45,311 bases of DNA from contig JBBDNV010000212.1 in assembly GCA_040877415.1 (NCBI GenBank), positions 1 to 45,311 of the forward strand, read 5' to 3'. This DNA is from JBBDNV01 sp040877415 (lineage in GTDB: Bacteria; Planctomycetota; Planctomycetia; Pirellulales; PALSA-1355). Each line of letters starts with the position of its first letter. Positions within the stretch are counted from its first letter, which is position 1. This document shows positions 32,342 through 40,510 of the stretch, piece by piece. A model generated the notes under the pieces. The model saw only the letters and a program-made list of their open reading frames with translations, did not search any database and was not told the DNA's origin. The position numbers and the translations under genes were made by a program.

Positions 32342-32573
32342 AACGAAGCGCTCACGATCGTCGCGGCGCGGGATGATCCTGGTGCTGACCGAGTGTCTGC
32401 TGGTGCTTTTGCTGATCCTTGTCGCAATGGCCATTGACATTGGCTACGTGTTAACGGCCAGAACCAGGCTGCAAAAGACCGTCGATGCGACCGCGCATCG
32501 CCATCACCTCATTTCTCGCGCGGATCGCAACGGCCACACTGGCCCGGCTGCCGGTTTTTCGGCCGCTCCGGGG

Positions 32574-32652
32574 GCACGACAGGGACAAACCGGCCGCGAG
32601 GCCGGGACGCAAAGCCATGGGTCGGCGATGAGATTGCCAAGCTACCGAAATG
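32574..32652 (+). promoter_or_regulatory. c-di-GMP-I (GEMM-I) riboswitch aptamer
   Basis: The sequence follows the GEMM-I consensus closely. First comes CACGACAGGGACAAACC. The hairpin CCGGCC-GCGA-GGCCGG with its GNRA tetraloop comes next. It is followed by the invariant GGGACGCAAAGCC, a second helix (GGCGA-TGAGA-TTGCC), and the closing GCTACCGAAA with the conserved C that pairs with the ligand. Order and spacing match the Vibrio Vc2 type aptamer as I remember it. It ends about 37 bases before the ATG of the TadG-like gene. The Shine-Dalgarno GAGGAG (32676-32681) lies just past it, so translational control is plausible. CTCC at 32566-32569 could be the anti-Shine-Dalgarno. Confidence 0.88.
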
Positions 32653-32688
32653 CGACTGCAAGCTACTAACTCGAAGAGGAGATCCATC

Positions 32689-33807
32689 ATGGGACTGATC
32701 CGCTCTGCACCGCCCAAACGCCGAAAACGCGAAAACAAGCCTGCTTCTTGTAAGCGTCGCCGCGGCACCGCCCTTGTGCTCCTCACGCTGTTGATGATTC
32801 CCTTGCTGGCCATGGTCGCCTTCTCGGTCGACTACGGCTACCTCCTGAAGGTCGATTGCGATTTGCAGCGCTGTGCCGATGCCGCGGCGCTGGCCTGCGT
32901 CCAGGACCTGGTGCCCGCCGCGGATGGGACTCAGGATCTTGCTCGCGTTCGCGCCACCCTTCGCAATTATGTGGCGATGAACCTGGATCCATCATTCCAG
33001 GTCCTCGATGCCGACATCGAGATCGGTCGCTTCAATCCGGCGACGATCTATTCGAACGTGACGCTGCTGAATAGTGGCATCTTCGATGCCGTCAGGGTAA
33101 AGTTGCGGCACGACGCAAGTGCCAATTCACGCGTCGCGCTCTTCATTGGACCCCTCCTCGGCATGCAGGACGCGGCCGTCACGGCCACCGCGACGGCCGT
33201 TCTGCAGAAACCCCTGGGTCTGCTGCCGGGAGCCAAGGTGATTCCGTTCGCAGTGCCGAAGGACGTGTGGGACGGACGAGATACGGGTGAGCAATGGACC
33301 ATCTATGGTGACGGCAAGATGACCGACGACTCTGGTGTTGTGATTCCCGGAAACTGGGGAACCCTGGACATCGGACCGACAGACAACAGCACGGACGCCC
33401 TCAACGACCAGATAACCAACGGCCTGAAACAGTCGGACATCGACGCGCTTTACGCCGACAACCGAATCTCAACCACAACCTACATCGACACGAGCCATAC
33501 GATTTCGATGCAAGGCGACACAGGGATTTCAATCGGACTAAAACTATCGGTTGTGCCGATCCATGGAGAAACGCGAATCGTGCCGATCTTCGACAGCAAC
33601 AGCGGCGCCCCAGGCAACAACCTGGAGTACAACGTTGTCAAATGGGGGGTCGTCACGGTGATCGACTCGAATTGGCAAGGTGCAAAGAATACGAACATCG
33701 TCATTGAGAAATCGTATGACTACCAGGGTGAACTGCGTCCCGCCGATCTGAGCAGCACCACCGGGTACGTGGAGGGTGCGTTTACGTCCCCAGTCCTTGT
33801 CGAATGA
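32689..33807 (+). CDS. TadG-like (Tad-domain) surface/pilus protein
   Basis: A 372-residue protein starting at the ATG at 32689, seven bases after GAGGAG. The frame extends upstream into the riboswitch, but that part is not used. The N-terminus is basic, then has one hydrophobic anchor (about 26-50, RRGTALVLLTLLMIPLLAMV) ending in the family motif DYGYLLKVDCDLQRCADAAALA. The remainder is a large exported beta-rich domain (VTLLNSGIFDAVRVKLRHD, MQDAAVTATATAVLQ). This is the layout of TadG/Flp-assembly-like proteins, which sit in the membrane and stick out of the cell. The c-di-GMP aptamer in its leader suggests second-messenger control. Two TadE-like genes follow at 46 and 56 base gaps. The Tad ATPase and secretin are not in this window. 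Confidence 0.87.
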   Translation: MGLIRSAPPKRRKRENKPASCKRRRGTALVLLTLLMIPLLAMVAFSVDYGYLLKVDCDLQRCADAAALACVQDLVPAADGTQDLARVRATLRNYVAMNLDPSFQVLDADIEIGRFNPATIYSNVTLLNSGIFDAVRVKLRHDASANSRVALFIGPLLGMQDAAVTATATAVLQKPLGLLPGAKVIPFAVPKDVWDGRDTGEQWTIYGDGKMTDDSGVVIPGNWGTLDIGPTDNSTDALNDQITNGLKQSDIDALYADNRISTTTYIDTSHTISMQGDTGISIGLKLSVVPIHGETRIVPIFDSNSGAPGNNLEYNVVKWGVVTVIDSNWQGAKNTNIVIEKSYDYQGELRPADLSSTTGYVEGAFTSPVLVE

Positions 33808-33853
33808 CAGGACTGGTCCTCACCAGATTCAATCGACGGGAGCGCTAGCCAAG

Positions 33854-34297
33854 ATGAGAGCACGCCGCAAAAGAAGGGCCGCCGCCGCGAAGGCTCGACG
33901 CGGTGCCACCGTCGTCGAGTTCGCCGTGTTGGCGCCGGTGATGTTTCTGTTCATCTTCGGAATTATCGAGTTCGGGCGTCTTATGATGGTCCAGCAAGCC
34001 ATGACTACCGCGGCCCGCGAAGCCTGCCGCGAGGCTTCCCTTGCCACGACGATCAACTCGGTCGACGTTGATACGGCGGCCCGTAACGTCATGCTGGGCG
34101 TGATGGCCGATGCCGCCGACACCATAAAGGTCAGGGTCAGCATGACCCCGGCCAGCATGGCGAGTGTTCCGTCGGGCACGCCTGTTAACGTTTATATCGA
34201 AGCCAATTTCTCCGACGTCAGCTGGCTTCCAGGAAGCCTGTTGAACATTGCTGGCGCTCGGGTGATCAGTGCCGAGGCGACTTTCGACCGGGAGTAG
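33854..34297 (+). CDS. TadE-like pilus assembly protein
   Basis: A 147-residue protein from the ATG at 33854 (GGGAG upstream). A basic N-terminus is followed by RRGATVVEFAVLAPVMFLFI and FGIIEFGRLMMVQQAMTTAAREACR, the defining TadE motif. It carries a Glu in the anchor helix, and cleavage by a prepilin-like peptidase would leave it pseudopilin-like. About 80 residues of beta-rich exported domain follow (VNVYIEANFSDVSWLPGSLL). It lies 46 bases after the TadG-like gene and is paralogous to the next gene, so one Tad operon under the c-di-GMP riboswitch is likely. Confidence 0.9.
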   Translation: MRARRKRRAAAAKARRGATVVEFAVLAPVMFLFIFGIIEFGRLMMVQQAMTTAAREACREASLATTINSVDVDTAARNVMLGVMADAADTIKVRVSMTPASMASVPSGTPVNVYIEANFSDVSWLPGSLLNIAGARVISAEATFDRE

Positions 34298-34353
34298 CAC
34301 GACCGTACACGTGGGTTGCCGTCAAGTTTTTGAAATCCGGCGAGGTATGCGAG

Positions 34354-34824
34354 ATGCCGTTTCCGAAACAAACAATAGACCGCGGAGATAACCGTGGTGC
34401 CCGAAAGCATCGGCGAGGCGCGGCGTGCGTCGAATTCGCCGTTTTGTCTCCCATCCTTTTGCTGCTCTTCCTGGGCATCGTCGAGGTGGGGCAGTTCGTC
34501 AACATCGGCCATTCGGTGAGCAACGCCTCTCGAGAAGGCGCCAGGATAGCGGCGCGACAGTCGACCACGAACGTCGCCCAAGTGACAACCGCGGTTTCGG
34601 ACTACCTGACCGACGCGTACCCAAACCTGCCGTCCTCGGCCGTGCAGGTCGCCGTCGTAAACGCGGGTAGCCCGATCACGGCCGGGGGACTTGCGACAGT
34701 CGCCACGGGCTCGCCGATATCGGTGCAGGTCGTCCTTCAGTTCGACCCGGTTCGCTGGATCAACGGTTTCACGTTTCTCAATGGAAGGACAGTGACGAAG
34801 GCAACGGTGACGCGCCGAGAGTGA
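34354..34824 (+). CDS. TadE-like pilus assembly protein (second copy)
   Basis: A 156-residue protein from the ATG at 34354 (GAGG upstream; a TTG at 34330 is a longer alternative). It has RRGAACVEFAVLSPILLLLF and LGIVEVGQFVNIGHSVSNASREGAR, the same TadE anchor pattern as the gene upstream. A beta-rich tail ends ...VRWINGFTFLNGRTVTKATVTRRE, the typical TadE end. It is the last intact gene of the set, 56 bases after the first TadE-like gene. It has the same direction and composition, so the two probably arose by duplication and may form a heterodimeric minor pseudopilin, by analogy with TadE/TadF. Confidence 0.9.
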   Translation: MPFPKQTIDRGDNRGARKHRRGAACVEFAVLSPILLLLFLGIVEVGQFVNIGHSVSNASREGARIAARQSTTNVAQVTTAVSDYLTDAYPNLPSSAVQVAVVNAGSPITAGGLATVATGSPISVQVVLQFDPVRWINGFTFLNGRTVTKATVTRRE

Positions 34825-34837
34825 AATGCGTTTAGCG

Positions 34838-34948
34838 GTCACCATCTGAGTCCCGTTGAACCAGGTAAGTCGGCTACCCTCGCGCATGCTCCTAGGCGGC
34901 ACGACCATGACCGCCACGGCGACGGTACGCCGAGAGACCATCCAGTAA
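34838..34948 (+). pseudogene. Remnant tail of a third TadE-like gene
   Basis: Read from 34838, the sequence gives VTI, a stop (TGA 34847-34849), then VPLNQVSRLPSRMLLGG and TTMTATATVRRETIQ, then TAA. This matches the conserved end of TadE proteins (compare GRTVTKATVTRRE in the intact gene just upstream). The anchor region is missing and there is an in-frame stop, so only the decayed tail of a duplicated gene remains. Confidence 0.75.
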
Positions 34949-35292
34949 CAGCGCCAGGAATTTCCAGCGGACTGCGGCGGAATCTGCCTGCGTTGATCAC
35001 GCGGACAAACGCCAGGCAATCGTCCCCCCCAATCCCTCGGCCTAGCCGCGCGCGATGCCGATCGTGCGGATTTTTCCTTCGGATAGCTAGCGTTCCGTGA
35101 AATCGGAGCCGTCCGGCCCGATTAACGAGAACCTACGATCAACCTACTATTCCGCGGCCTGCGGACGGCCCGTTCAACAAGTCTGCCTCTCCGCTGGAAA
35201 ACATCCCCATTCTGGTTATATTTGACCCAATGAGTTTGAGACGTCTTGTTTTCTGGCCAGCGTGTTCGCCGTTACAGAGGAAGGATTCATTC
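34949..35292. other. Intergenic region after the Tad genes
   Basis: 344 bases with no gene I can support. Near 35150-35172 the sequence CCGCGGCCTGCGGACGG has hairpin potential. The AT-rich run TTCTGGTTATATTTGACCC (35212-35230) could be the promoter region of the acidic-protein gene. Its TATATT would be a -10, but no -35 is clear. No T-rich terminator for the Tad operon can be named. Confidence 0.4.
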
Positions 35293-35556
35293 ATGCTCTT
35301 CGCGTCCGATCAATGGGTTGCCCGCCACGCCTGGTTTACCCCGCTGGTCCCCGACGTTCGCGCCGACGACGAGGACGAGGACCTGGACGAACTGGAAGAG
35401 ATCGACGAGCCGATCGAGCCCGTTGAGCAGGTCGAAGATTTCGACGACGACGACTTCGACGACGATTTCGACGACGACTTCGAGGAAGAAATCGACGACG
35501 AGGATGAGCTGGGGGGCGGCGACGCCGGCGAGGACGCGGAATTTAAGGACGATTGA
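35293..35556 (+). CDS. Very acidic small protein
   Basis: An 87-residue protein. The ATG at 35293 is preceded by GAGGAAGGA at ideal spacing, which decides the start over an upstream ATG at 35230. The first 25 residues are ordinary (MLFASDQWVARHAWFTPLVP). The rest is almost entirely Asp and Glu, with repeats of the type DDDFDD and FDDDF and a glycine patch (LGGGDAGED). The expected pI is near 3. No domain is recognisable. Similar short acidic proteins occur in planctomycetes, and a role as a metal- or histone-like-protein binder is only a guess. Acid-rich composition could mislead gene finding, but the perfect ribosome-binding site supports it. Confidence 0.75.
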   Translation: MLFASDQWVARHAWFTPLVPDVRADDEDEDLDELEEIDEPIEPVEQVEDFDDDDFDDDFDDDFEEEIDDEDELGGGDAGEDAEFKDD

Positions 35557-35738
35557 CCGCCCTCTCGAAGCGTCGATCCGTCCGGTCGCCGCGCTCAAGC
35601 GCCGCGTAAAGGCAATTCCGGCCGGTCGGCTGGCGTTGGAACTGGCGGTCAATTAAACTCGGAAGTCACAGGGGCGCCAGGGCCCCGGCTCGTTTTTTTT
35701 CCCGCCGCTTCAGCCGCCCGAACGCCGAGGTGATCCGC

Positions 35739-37010
35739 GTGCCGGCTCGATGTTTGCGACCGGCGTGTTTCGCCGCCGGACTGGTGGCAACCTTCGGCGT
35801 TTTCGGGCCCGCGGCGGCGTGGGGGCAAGCCCCGCCGGGGGCCGGCGTGCCGCCCCGTTTTACGCTCGTCGACGGCGACCGCGTCGTGCTGTTGGGCAGC
35901 ACTTTCATCGAGCGCGACCAGTCGTACGGCTATTTGGAGGCGGCGCTTTCCAGCCGGTTTCACCGCTCCGATATCCAATTCCGCAACCTCGGCTGGAGCG
36001 GCGACAACGTGTTCGGCGAGGCCCGCGCCGGCTTCCAGCGCGTCGAGCACGGCTTCGAAGAGCTCAAAAAGCACGTGGCGGCCCTTTCGCCGACGGTGAT
36101 CCTGCTCAATTACGGAGCCAACGAATCGTTCGCGGGCAAGGCGGGGCTGGAGAGGTTTCTGGCCGGGCTCGAAACGCTTTTGGCGGCGCTTGACGAAACC
36201 GGCGCTCGCATCGTGTTCATCGCTCCGCCGCCGCACGAAGACCTGGGCCGGCCGCTCCCCGATCCGGCCGAGCACAACCGCAGCTTGCAAATCTACGCCG
36301 CCGCGATCGCCAATGTCGCGGCCCGACGCGGCGCGCCGTGCGTCAATTTGTTCGAACTGTTGGGCGGCAAACTTCAGCCGCCGGCGGAAACGCATTTGAC
36401 CGACAACGGCATTCACCTGACCGCGAACGGCTATTGGCGGGCGGCGCCGGTCATCGAGCAAGCGCTCGGTCTGCCGGAGCGGCGCTGGCAGGTTGAAATC
36501 GACGCGGCGCGTGGCAACGTCGCGGCGAGCGGCACGCTGGTGCGGCAGGCCAGGTTTTCGCCCGGTGAGATTCGCTTTTTCGCGCTCGACCGGCAGCTTC
36601 CGCTGCCGCCGCCGCCTGCGGATTCGCCGCCGGAATGTCGCGAAGTGAATCCGCGCGTGGTTCGCGCCTTCGACCTTCCCGCCGGAACCTACGCCCTGAA
36701 GATCGACGGCCGGCAAGTGGCCGCCGGCACGGCGCGGCAATGGGCCGACGGAGTGACCGTCGCCGACGGCCCCGAACTTGCGCAGGCCGAACGCCTGCGC
36801 GAGACCATTCTGGAAAAGAACGAGCTGTACTTTCATCGCTGGCGCCCGCAAAACGTGACCTACCTGCTCGGGTTCCGCAAGCACGAACAGGGGCAAAACG
36901 CGGCCGAGATTCCGCAGTTTGACCCGCTCGTGGCCGCGCGCGAAACTGCGATTCGCGGACTGTGCACGCCGATCGAACACGAATATCAGCTCGTCCGGGT
37001 GGAAGAATAA
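35739..37010 (+). CDS. Secreted SGNH/GDSL-type hydrolase
   Basis: A 423-residue protein. The GTG at 35739 has GAGGTGAT six bases upstream, while the in-frame GTG at 35730 lies inside that Shine-Dalgarno. A signal peptide follows, ending near AWGQA. Block I is VVLLGSTF (GDS replaced by GST), block III is LLNYGANES, where GxND would normally be found, and block V is DNGIHLTANGY (catalytic Asp and His). It is thus an atypical SGNH hydrolase that may act on acetylated glycans. Its stop overlaps the start of the cytochrome gene by one base (TAATG), so it is the first gene of a three-gene operon. Confidence 0.88.
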   Translation: MPARCLRPACFAAGLVATFGVFGPAAAWGQAPPGAGVPPRFTLVDGDRVVLLGSTFIERDQSYGYLEAALSSRFHRSDIQFRNLGWSGDNVFGEARAGFQRVEHGFEELKKHVAALSPTVILLNYGANESFAGKAGLERFLAGLETLLAALDETGARIVFIAPPPHEDLGRPLPDPAEHNRSLQIYAAAIANVAARRGAPCVNLFELLGGKLQPPAETHLTDNGIHLTANGYWRAAPVIEQALGLPERRWQVEIDAARGNVAASGTLVRQARFSPGEIRFFALDRQLPLPPPPADSPPECREVNPRVVRAFDLPAGTYALKIDGRQVAAGTARQWADGVTVADGPELAQAERLRETILEKNELYFHRWRPQNVTYLLGFRKHEQGQNAAEIPQFDPLVAARETAIRGLCTPIEHEYQLVRVEE

Positions 37011-40000
37011 TGACAATCGCCCGCGCTACCAGCCATCGACGAACTCATTCGGTCTTCGCCGTGTGCCACGGGCGGCTTGACCACTGGTGCCTTCCACGCT
37101 CTTGGCCCGCCACGGCGATTTTGATCCTCGCGCTGACGGCCTCGGTCGCCCGAGCCCAGCGCGATCTGAAAGTGATTCCCGACCCCGACCCCGAGCTGGA
37201 GCGGCAGTCGTTCGAAATCGCCGACGGATTGGAAGTGAACCTGTACGCCGCCGATCCGCGGCTGGCCAAGCCGATCCACATCAATTTCGACGCCCGGGGC
37301 CGGCTGTGGGTCGCCAGCAGCGAAGTCTATCCCCACGTCAAGCCGGGCCAAAAGGCCGACGACAAGATCCTCGTCCTGGAAGATTCCGACGGCGACGGCC
37401 GCGCCGAAAAAACCACCGTGTTTGCCGACGGCCTGTTGATTCCCACCGGCGTCCTCCCCGGCGACGGCGGCGCCTACGTGGCCAACAGCACCGAAATACT
37501 GCACCTGGTCGACACCGACGGCGACGGTCGGGCCGACAAGCGCCGCGTCATGCTCTCGGGCTTCGGCACCGAAGACACGCATCACATCATTCACACGTTC
37601 CGCTGGGGACCCGACGGAATGGTGTATTTCAACCAGTCGATTTACATCCACAGCCACGTCGAAACCCCCTGGGGTGTGCGCCGGCTCAATAGCGGCGGCG
37701 TCTGGCAGTTCCGCCCGGAAACGATGCGGTTGACAGTCTTTGCCCGCGGATTGTGCAATCCCTGGGGCCACGTTTTCGACCGTTGGGGCCAATCGTTCGC
37801 CACCGACGGCGCCGGCGGCGAGGGCATCAATTACGTCTTTCCCGGAGCCACGCTGTTCACCTACGCCGGGGCGACCAAAATCCTCAACGGGCTCAACCCC
37901 GGCAGCCCCAAGCATTGCGGGCTGGAAGTAATCAGCGGCCGCCATTTTCCCGACGACTGGCAGGGCAACCTGGTGACCAATGATTTCCGCGCGCACCGCG
38001 TGTGCCGCTTCGTGCCTGCGGAAGCCGGCTCGGGCTATTCCGCGCGGGAGCAGACCGAAATCATCAAGACCAGGCACGCGGCGTTTCGCCCGGTCGACGT
38101 CAAGATGGGCCCCGACGGCGCGCTCTACATCGCCGATTGGTACAACCCGATCATTCAGCACGGCGAAGTCGATTTCCGCGACGAGCGCCGCGATCACACG
38201 CACGGCCGTATCTGGCGCGTCACGGCCAAGGCGCGCCCCCTCGCCAAGCGCCCGCAGTTCGCCACCGCGTCGGTCGACGAGCTGCTGGCGATGCTCGCCG
38301 CGCCCGAAGAATTCACGCGCACGCACGCCAAGCACGAGCTCAAGGCGCGCGGCACTGGGGAAGTTATTCCCAAGCTGGCCGCGTGGCTGGGCCATCTGGA
38401 TCCGGCCGATCCCGAGTTCGAGCATTTGCGGCTGGAAGCTCTGTGGACGTATCAATCGCTCGACGTGGCCGAGCCGGAATTCGTGGCGACGCTTGCCGGC
38501 TCGACGGATTCCCACGTTCGCGCCGCCGCCGCGCGCGTTCTGAGCGCCTGGCACGATCGCGTGCCGCAAGCCCCCGCGCTATTGGCCCGGCTCGTGGCAG
38601 ACCCGCATCCGCAAGTCCGCCTGGAGGCGGTCCGCGCGCTGGCCCTTCTCGGCACTTCGCAGGCGGCTGAAGTGGCGCTTCGCGCGCTCGATCAACCGAT
38701 GGACCGGTTCCTCGATCATGCCCTGTGGCTCACGGTGCGCGAGTTGCAGCCGTTTTGGCTAGGGGAACTGGAAGCCGGCCGGCTCGATTTCGGTGGCAAC
38801 GCGCGGGATTTGGCCTACGCGCTCGCGGCGGCCGGCTCGCCGCGCGTGGCGGTGCCGCTTGTCAATTTGCTTGAGTCGGGAAAGTTGCCGCCGGAACGTC
38901 GAGAAAGCGTGCTGCTATTGATCGCGGCGCTCGGCGGTCCGCCCCAACTGCGCGTCGTACTCGACACGGCTCTTCGTGGCCAACTTCCCGCCGCCAGCCG
39001 CGCTGCGCTCTTGAAGGCGCTGGCCGAAGCGACCCGCATGCGCAAGGTTCAGCCCGCGGGGGACCCGAGCGCCATTTCCGGCCTTTTGGACGACGAGGAC
39101 CTGGCGCTGCGATTAGCGGCGATCGAAGCGGCCGGCTTGTGGCACATCGAGTCGCTCGGCGACAAATTGCTGGAGTTGGGCGCCGGCGGCGACACTCCGG
39201 ACGTGGTGCGCCAAAGCGCGCTTGCCAGTCTCGCGGCGCTGGGTCCGCAACGCAGCGAGTCGCTAAGGGCGCTTTGCGGGCGTGGTCAGCCGGCGAAGAT
39301 TCGCGCGATGGCCGTGGCGGCCCTGGCCGCGCTCGACGTCACAGCGGCGGCCGGGCAATTCGCGGAATTCCTCGCCGATGAGCCCGCCGCCGATCCGGGC
39401 CCCATCGTGTTGGCGATTCTCGACCGCCAGGGCGGAGCGCCGGCCTTGACCGAGGCCGTAAGCGGACGCCAATTTTCCGCCGACGCCGTCAAGCTGGCGA
39501 TTCGCGCCGTTCGTTCCGCGGCGCGCGAAGAGCCCAGGCTCGCCGCCGCGCTTGCCGCCGCGGGCGGCATTGCCACGCCCAAGCGCACGCTTTCACCGGA
39601 CGAGCTGGCCGCATTCGTCGCCGACGTCGCCTCCCAGGGAAATCCGGCGCGGGGCGAAGCCGTCTTTCGCCGCGGCGAACAGGCGTGCCTGAAATGCCAC
39701 GCCATCGCCGGGGCAGGGGGGCGCGTCGGGCCCGATCTGGTCTCGATCGGCACCAGCGCTCAAGTCGATTACCTCGTCGAGTCGGTCCTCGAGCCCAGCG
39801 CCAAGATCAAGGAGAACTACCATTCGCTCACCGTCGTGGCGGACGGCCTGATCACCAGCGGCGTCAAGGTGCGCGAAACCGACGCCGAGCTCGTGCTGCG
39901 CGACGGCGAAGACCGCGAAGTCGCCATTGCGCTCGACGCGATCGAGGGCAAACAGGAAGGCGGGTCGATTATGCCGGTCGGCCTGGCCGACGAATTGACG

Positions 40001-40510
40001 CGCAGCGAGCTGGTCGACCTGGTGCGATTCCTCTCCGAGCTCGGCAAAGTCGGCCCCTACGCGGTCGGCAACGCGCGCGTCGCCCGCCGCTGGCAAACGC
40101 TGCTGCCCACGCCCGAGGCGATCGCCAGATTCACCGGCGGCGCAGCGGTCCAACCGGACGATCTGGGCGATTTGACTTGGACCAGCGCCTACGGCACGGT
40201 CTCGGGCCAGTTGCCGCCAGCGTCGATCCCAGTCATCGGGCCGTCGCATGATGCGGGGCCGCGCGTCGTGCGCTGCGAGCTCGACGTCGCGGCGGGCGGG
40301 AAAGTCGATCTCGTTCCCAGTGGGCCGGTCGAGAGAATCTGGCTCGACGCCATTCCGCTTGAGCTCGCGAACAAGGTCACGGTCGACGTCTCGCCGGGCG
40401 TGCACACCATCCTGATATTCTTGGGCGACCAGGCAGACCGGGACGTGCGGCTCGAGTTGGCCGACGCTCCCGGCTCGGCGGCGCAAGCACAATTCGTCGG
40501 GGGAAAATAG
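37010..40510 (+). CDS. PVC-type c-type cytochrome with beta-propeller and HEAT repeats
   Basis: A 1166-residue protein starting at the ATG overlapping the previous stop (the frame is open upstream but not used). A signal peptide ends at SVARA. Residues about 55-440 are a beta-propeller of the planctomycete membrane-bound dehydrogenase type (FEIADGLEVNLYAADPRLAKP, DGDGRAEKTTVFADGL, GPDGALYIADWYNPIIQHGE). Then come HEAT-like repeats to about 860 (VRLEAVRALALLG, ALRLAAIEAAGLW). A heme-binding domain (TIGR02603-like) carries CLKCH at 893-897 and an axial Met in GGSIMPVGL. A beta-rich tail of 150 residues ends it. Such proteins are peculiar to Planctomycetes, Verrucomicrobia and Chlamydiae relatives, and oxidation of sugars or alcohols in the periplasm is the proposed role. 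Confidence 0.93.
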   Translation: MTIARATSHRRTHSVFAVCHGRLDHWCLPRSWPATAILILALTASVARAQRDLKVIPDPDPELERQSFEIADGLEVNLYAADPRLAKPIHINFDARGRLWVASSEVYPHVKPGQKADDKILVLEDSDGDGRAEKTTVFADGLLIPTGVLPGDGGAYVANSTEILHLVDTDGDGRADKRRVMLSGFGTEDTHHIIHTFRWGPDGMVYFNQSIYIHSHVETPWGVRRLNSGGVWQFRPETMRLTVFARGLCNPWGHVFDRWGQSFATDGAGGEGINYVFPGATLFTYAGATKILNGLNPGSPKHCGLEVISGRHFPDDWQGNLVTNDFRAHRVCRFVPAEAGSGYSAREQTEIIKTRHAAFRPVDVKMGPDGALYIADWYNPIIQHGEVDFRDERRDHTHGRIWRVTAKARPLAKRPQFATASVDELLAMLAAPEEFTRTHAKHELKARGTGEVIPKLAAWLGHLDPADPEFEHLRLEALWTYQSLDVAEPEFVATLAGSTDSHVRAAAARVLSAWHDRVPQAPALLARLVADPHPQVRLEAVRALALLGTSQAAEVALRALDQPMDRFLDHALWLTVRELQPFWLGELEAGRLDFGGNARDLAYALAAAGSPRVAVPLVNLLESGKLPPERRESVLLLIAALGGPPQLRVVLDTALRGQLPAASRAALLKALAEATRMRKVQPAGDPSAISGLLDDEDLALRLAAIEAAGLWHIESLGDKLLELGAGGDTPDVVRQSALASLAALGPQRSESLRALCGRGQPAKIRAMAVAALAALDVTAAAGQFAEFLADEPAADPGPIVLAILDRQGGAPALTEAVSGRQFSADAVKLAIRAVRSAAREEPRLAAALAAAGGIATPKRTLSPDELAAFVADVASQGNPARGEAVFRRGEQACLKCHAIAGAGGRVGPDLVSIGTSAQVDYLVESVLEPSAKIKENYHSLTVVADGLITSGVKVRETDAELVLRDGEDREVAIALDAIEGKQEGGSIMPVGLADELTRSELVDLVRFLSELGKVGPYAVGNARVARRWQTLLPTPEAIARFTGGAAVQPDDLGDLTWTSAYGTVSGQLPPASIPVIGPSHDAGPRVVRCELDVAAGGKVDLVPSGPVERIWLDAIPLELANKVTVDVSPGVHTILIFLGDQADRDVRLELADAPGSAAQAQFVGGK

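Larger units (their letters stand above)
32301..32669 (+). pseudogene. Truncated TadG-like reading frame upstream of the riboswitch
   Basis: The ATG at 32301 has GAGG nine bases upstream. The first 60 residues are a basic tail followed by RRGMILVLTECLLVLLLILV, then AMAIDIGYVL and RLQKTVDAT. This is the N-terminal anchor of TadG-like proteins and aligns with RRGTALVLLTLLMIPLLAMV of the intact gene at 32689. After VDAT, where an intact protein continues DAAALA, the reading frame becomes low-complexity and then runs through the c-di-GMP aptamer to a stop at 32667. I read it as a remnant whose 3' part was lost or replaced. A short functional membrane peptide cannot be excluded. No frame downstream restores similarity. 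Confidence 0.6.

Noticed and set aside
35400..35530. GAC-rich tract as a simple-sequence repeat or CRISPR-like array
   Set aside because: It is the coding sequence of the acidic protein in frame with a perfect start. Units vary and there are no spacers.
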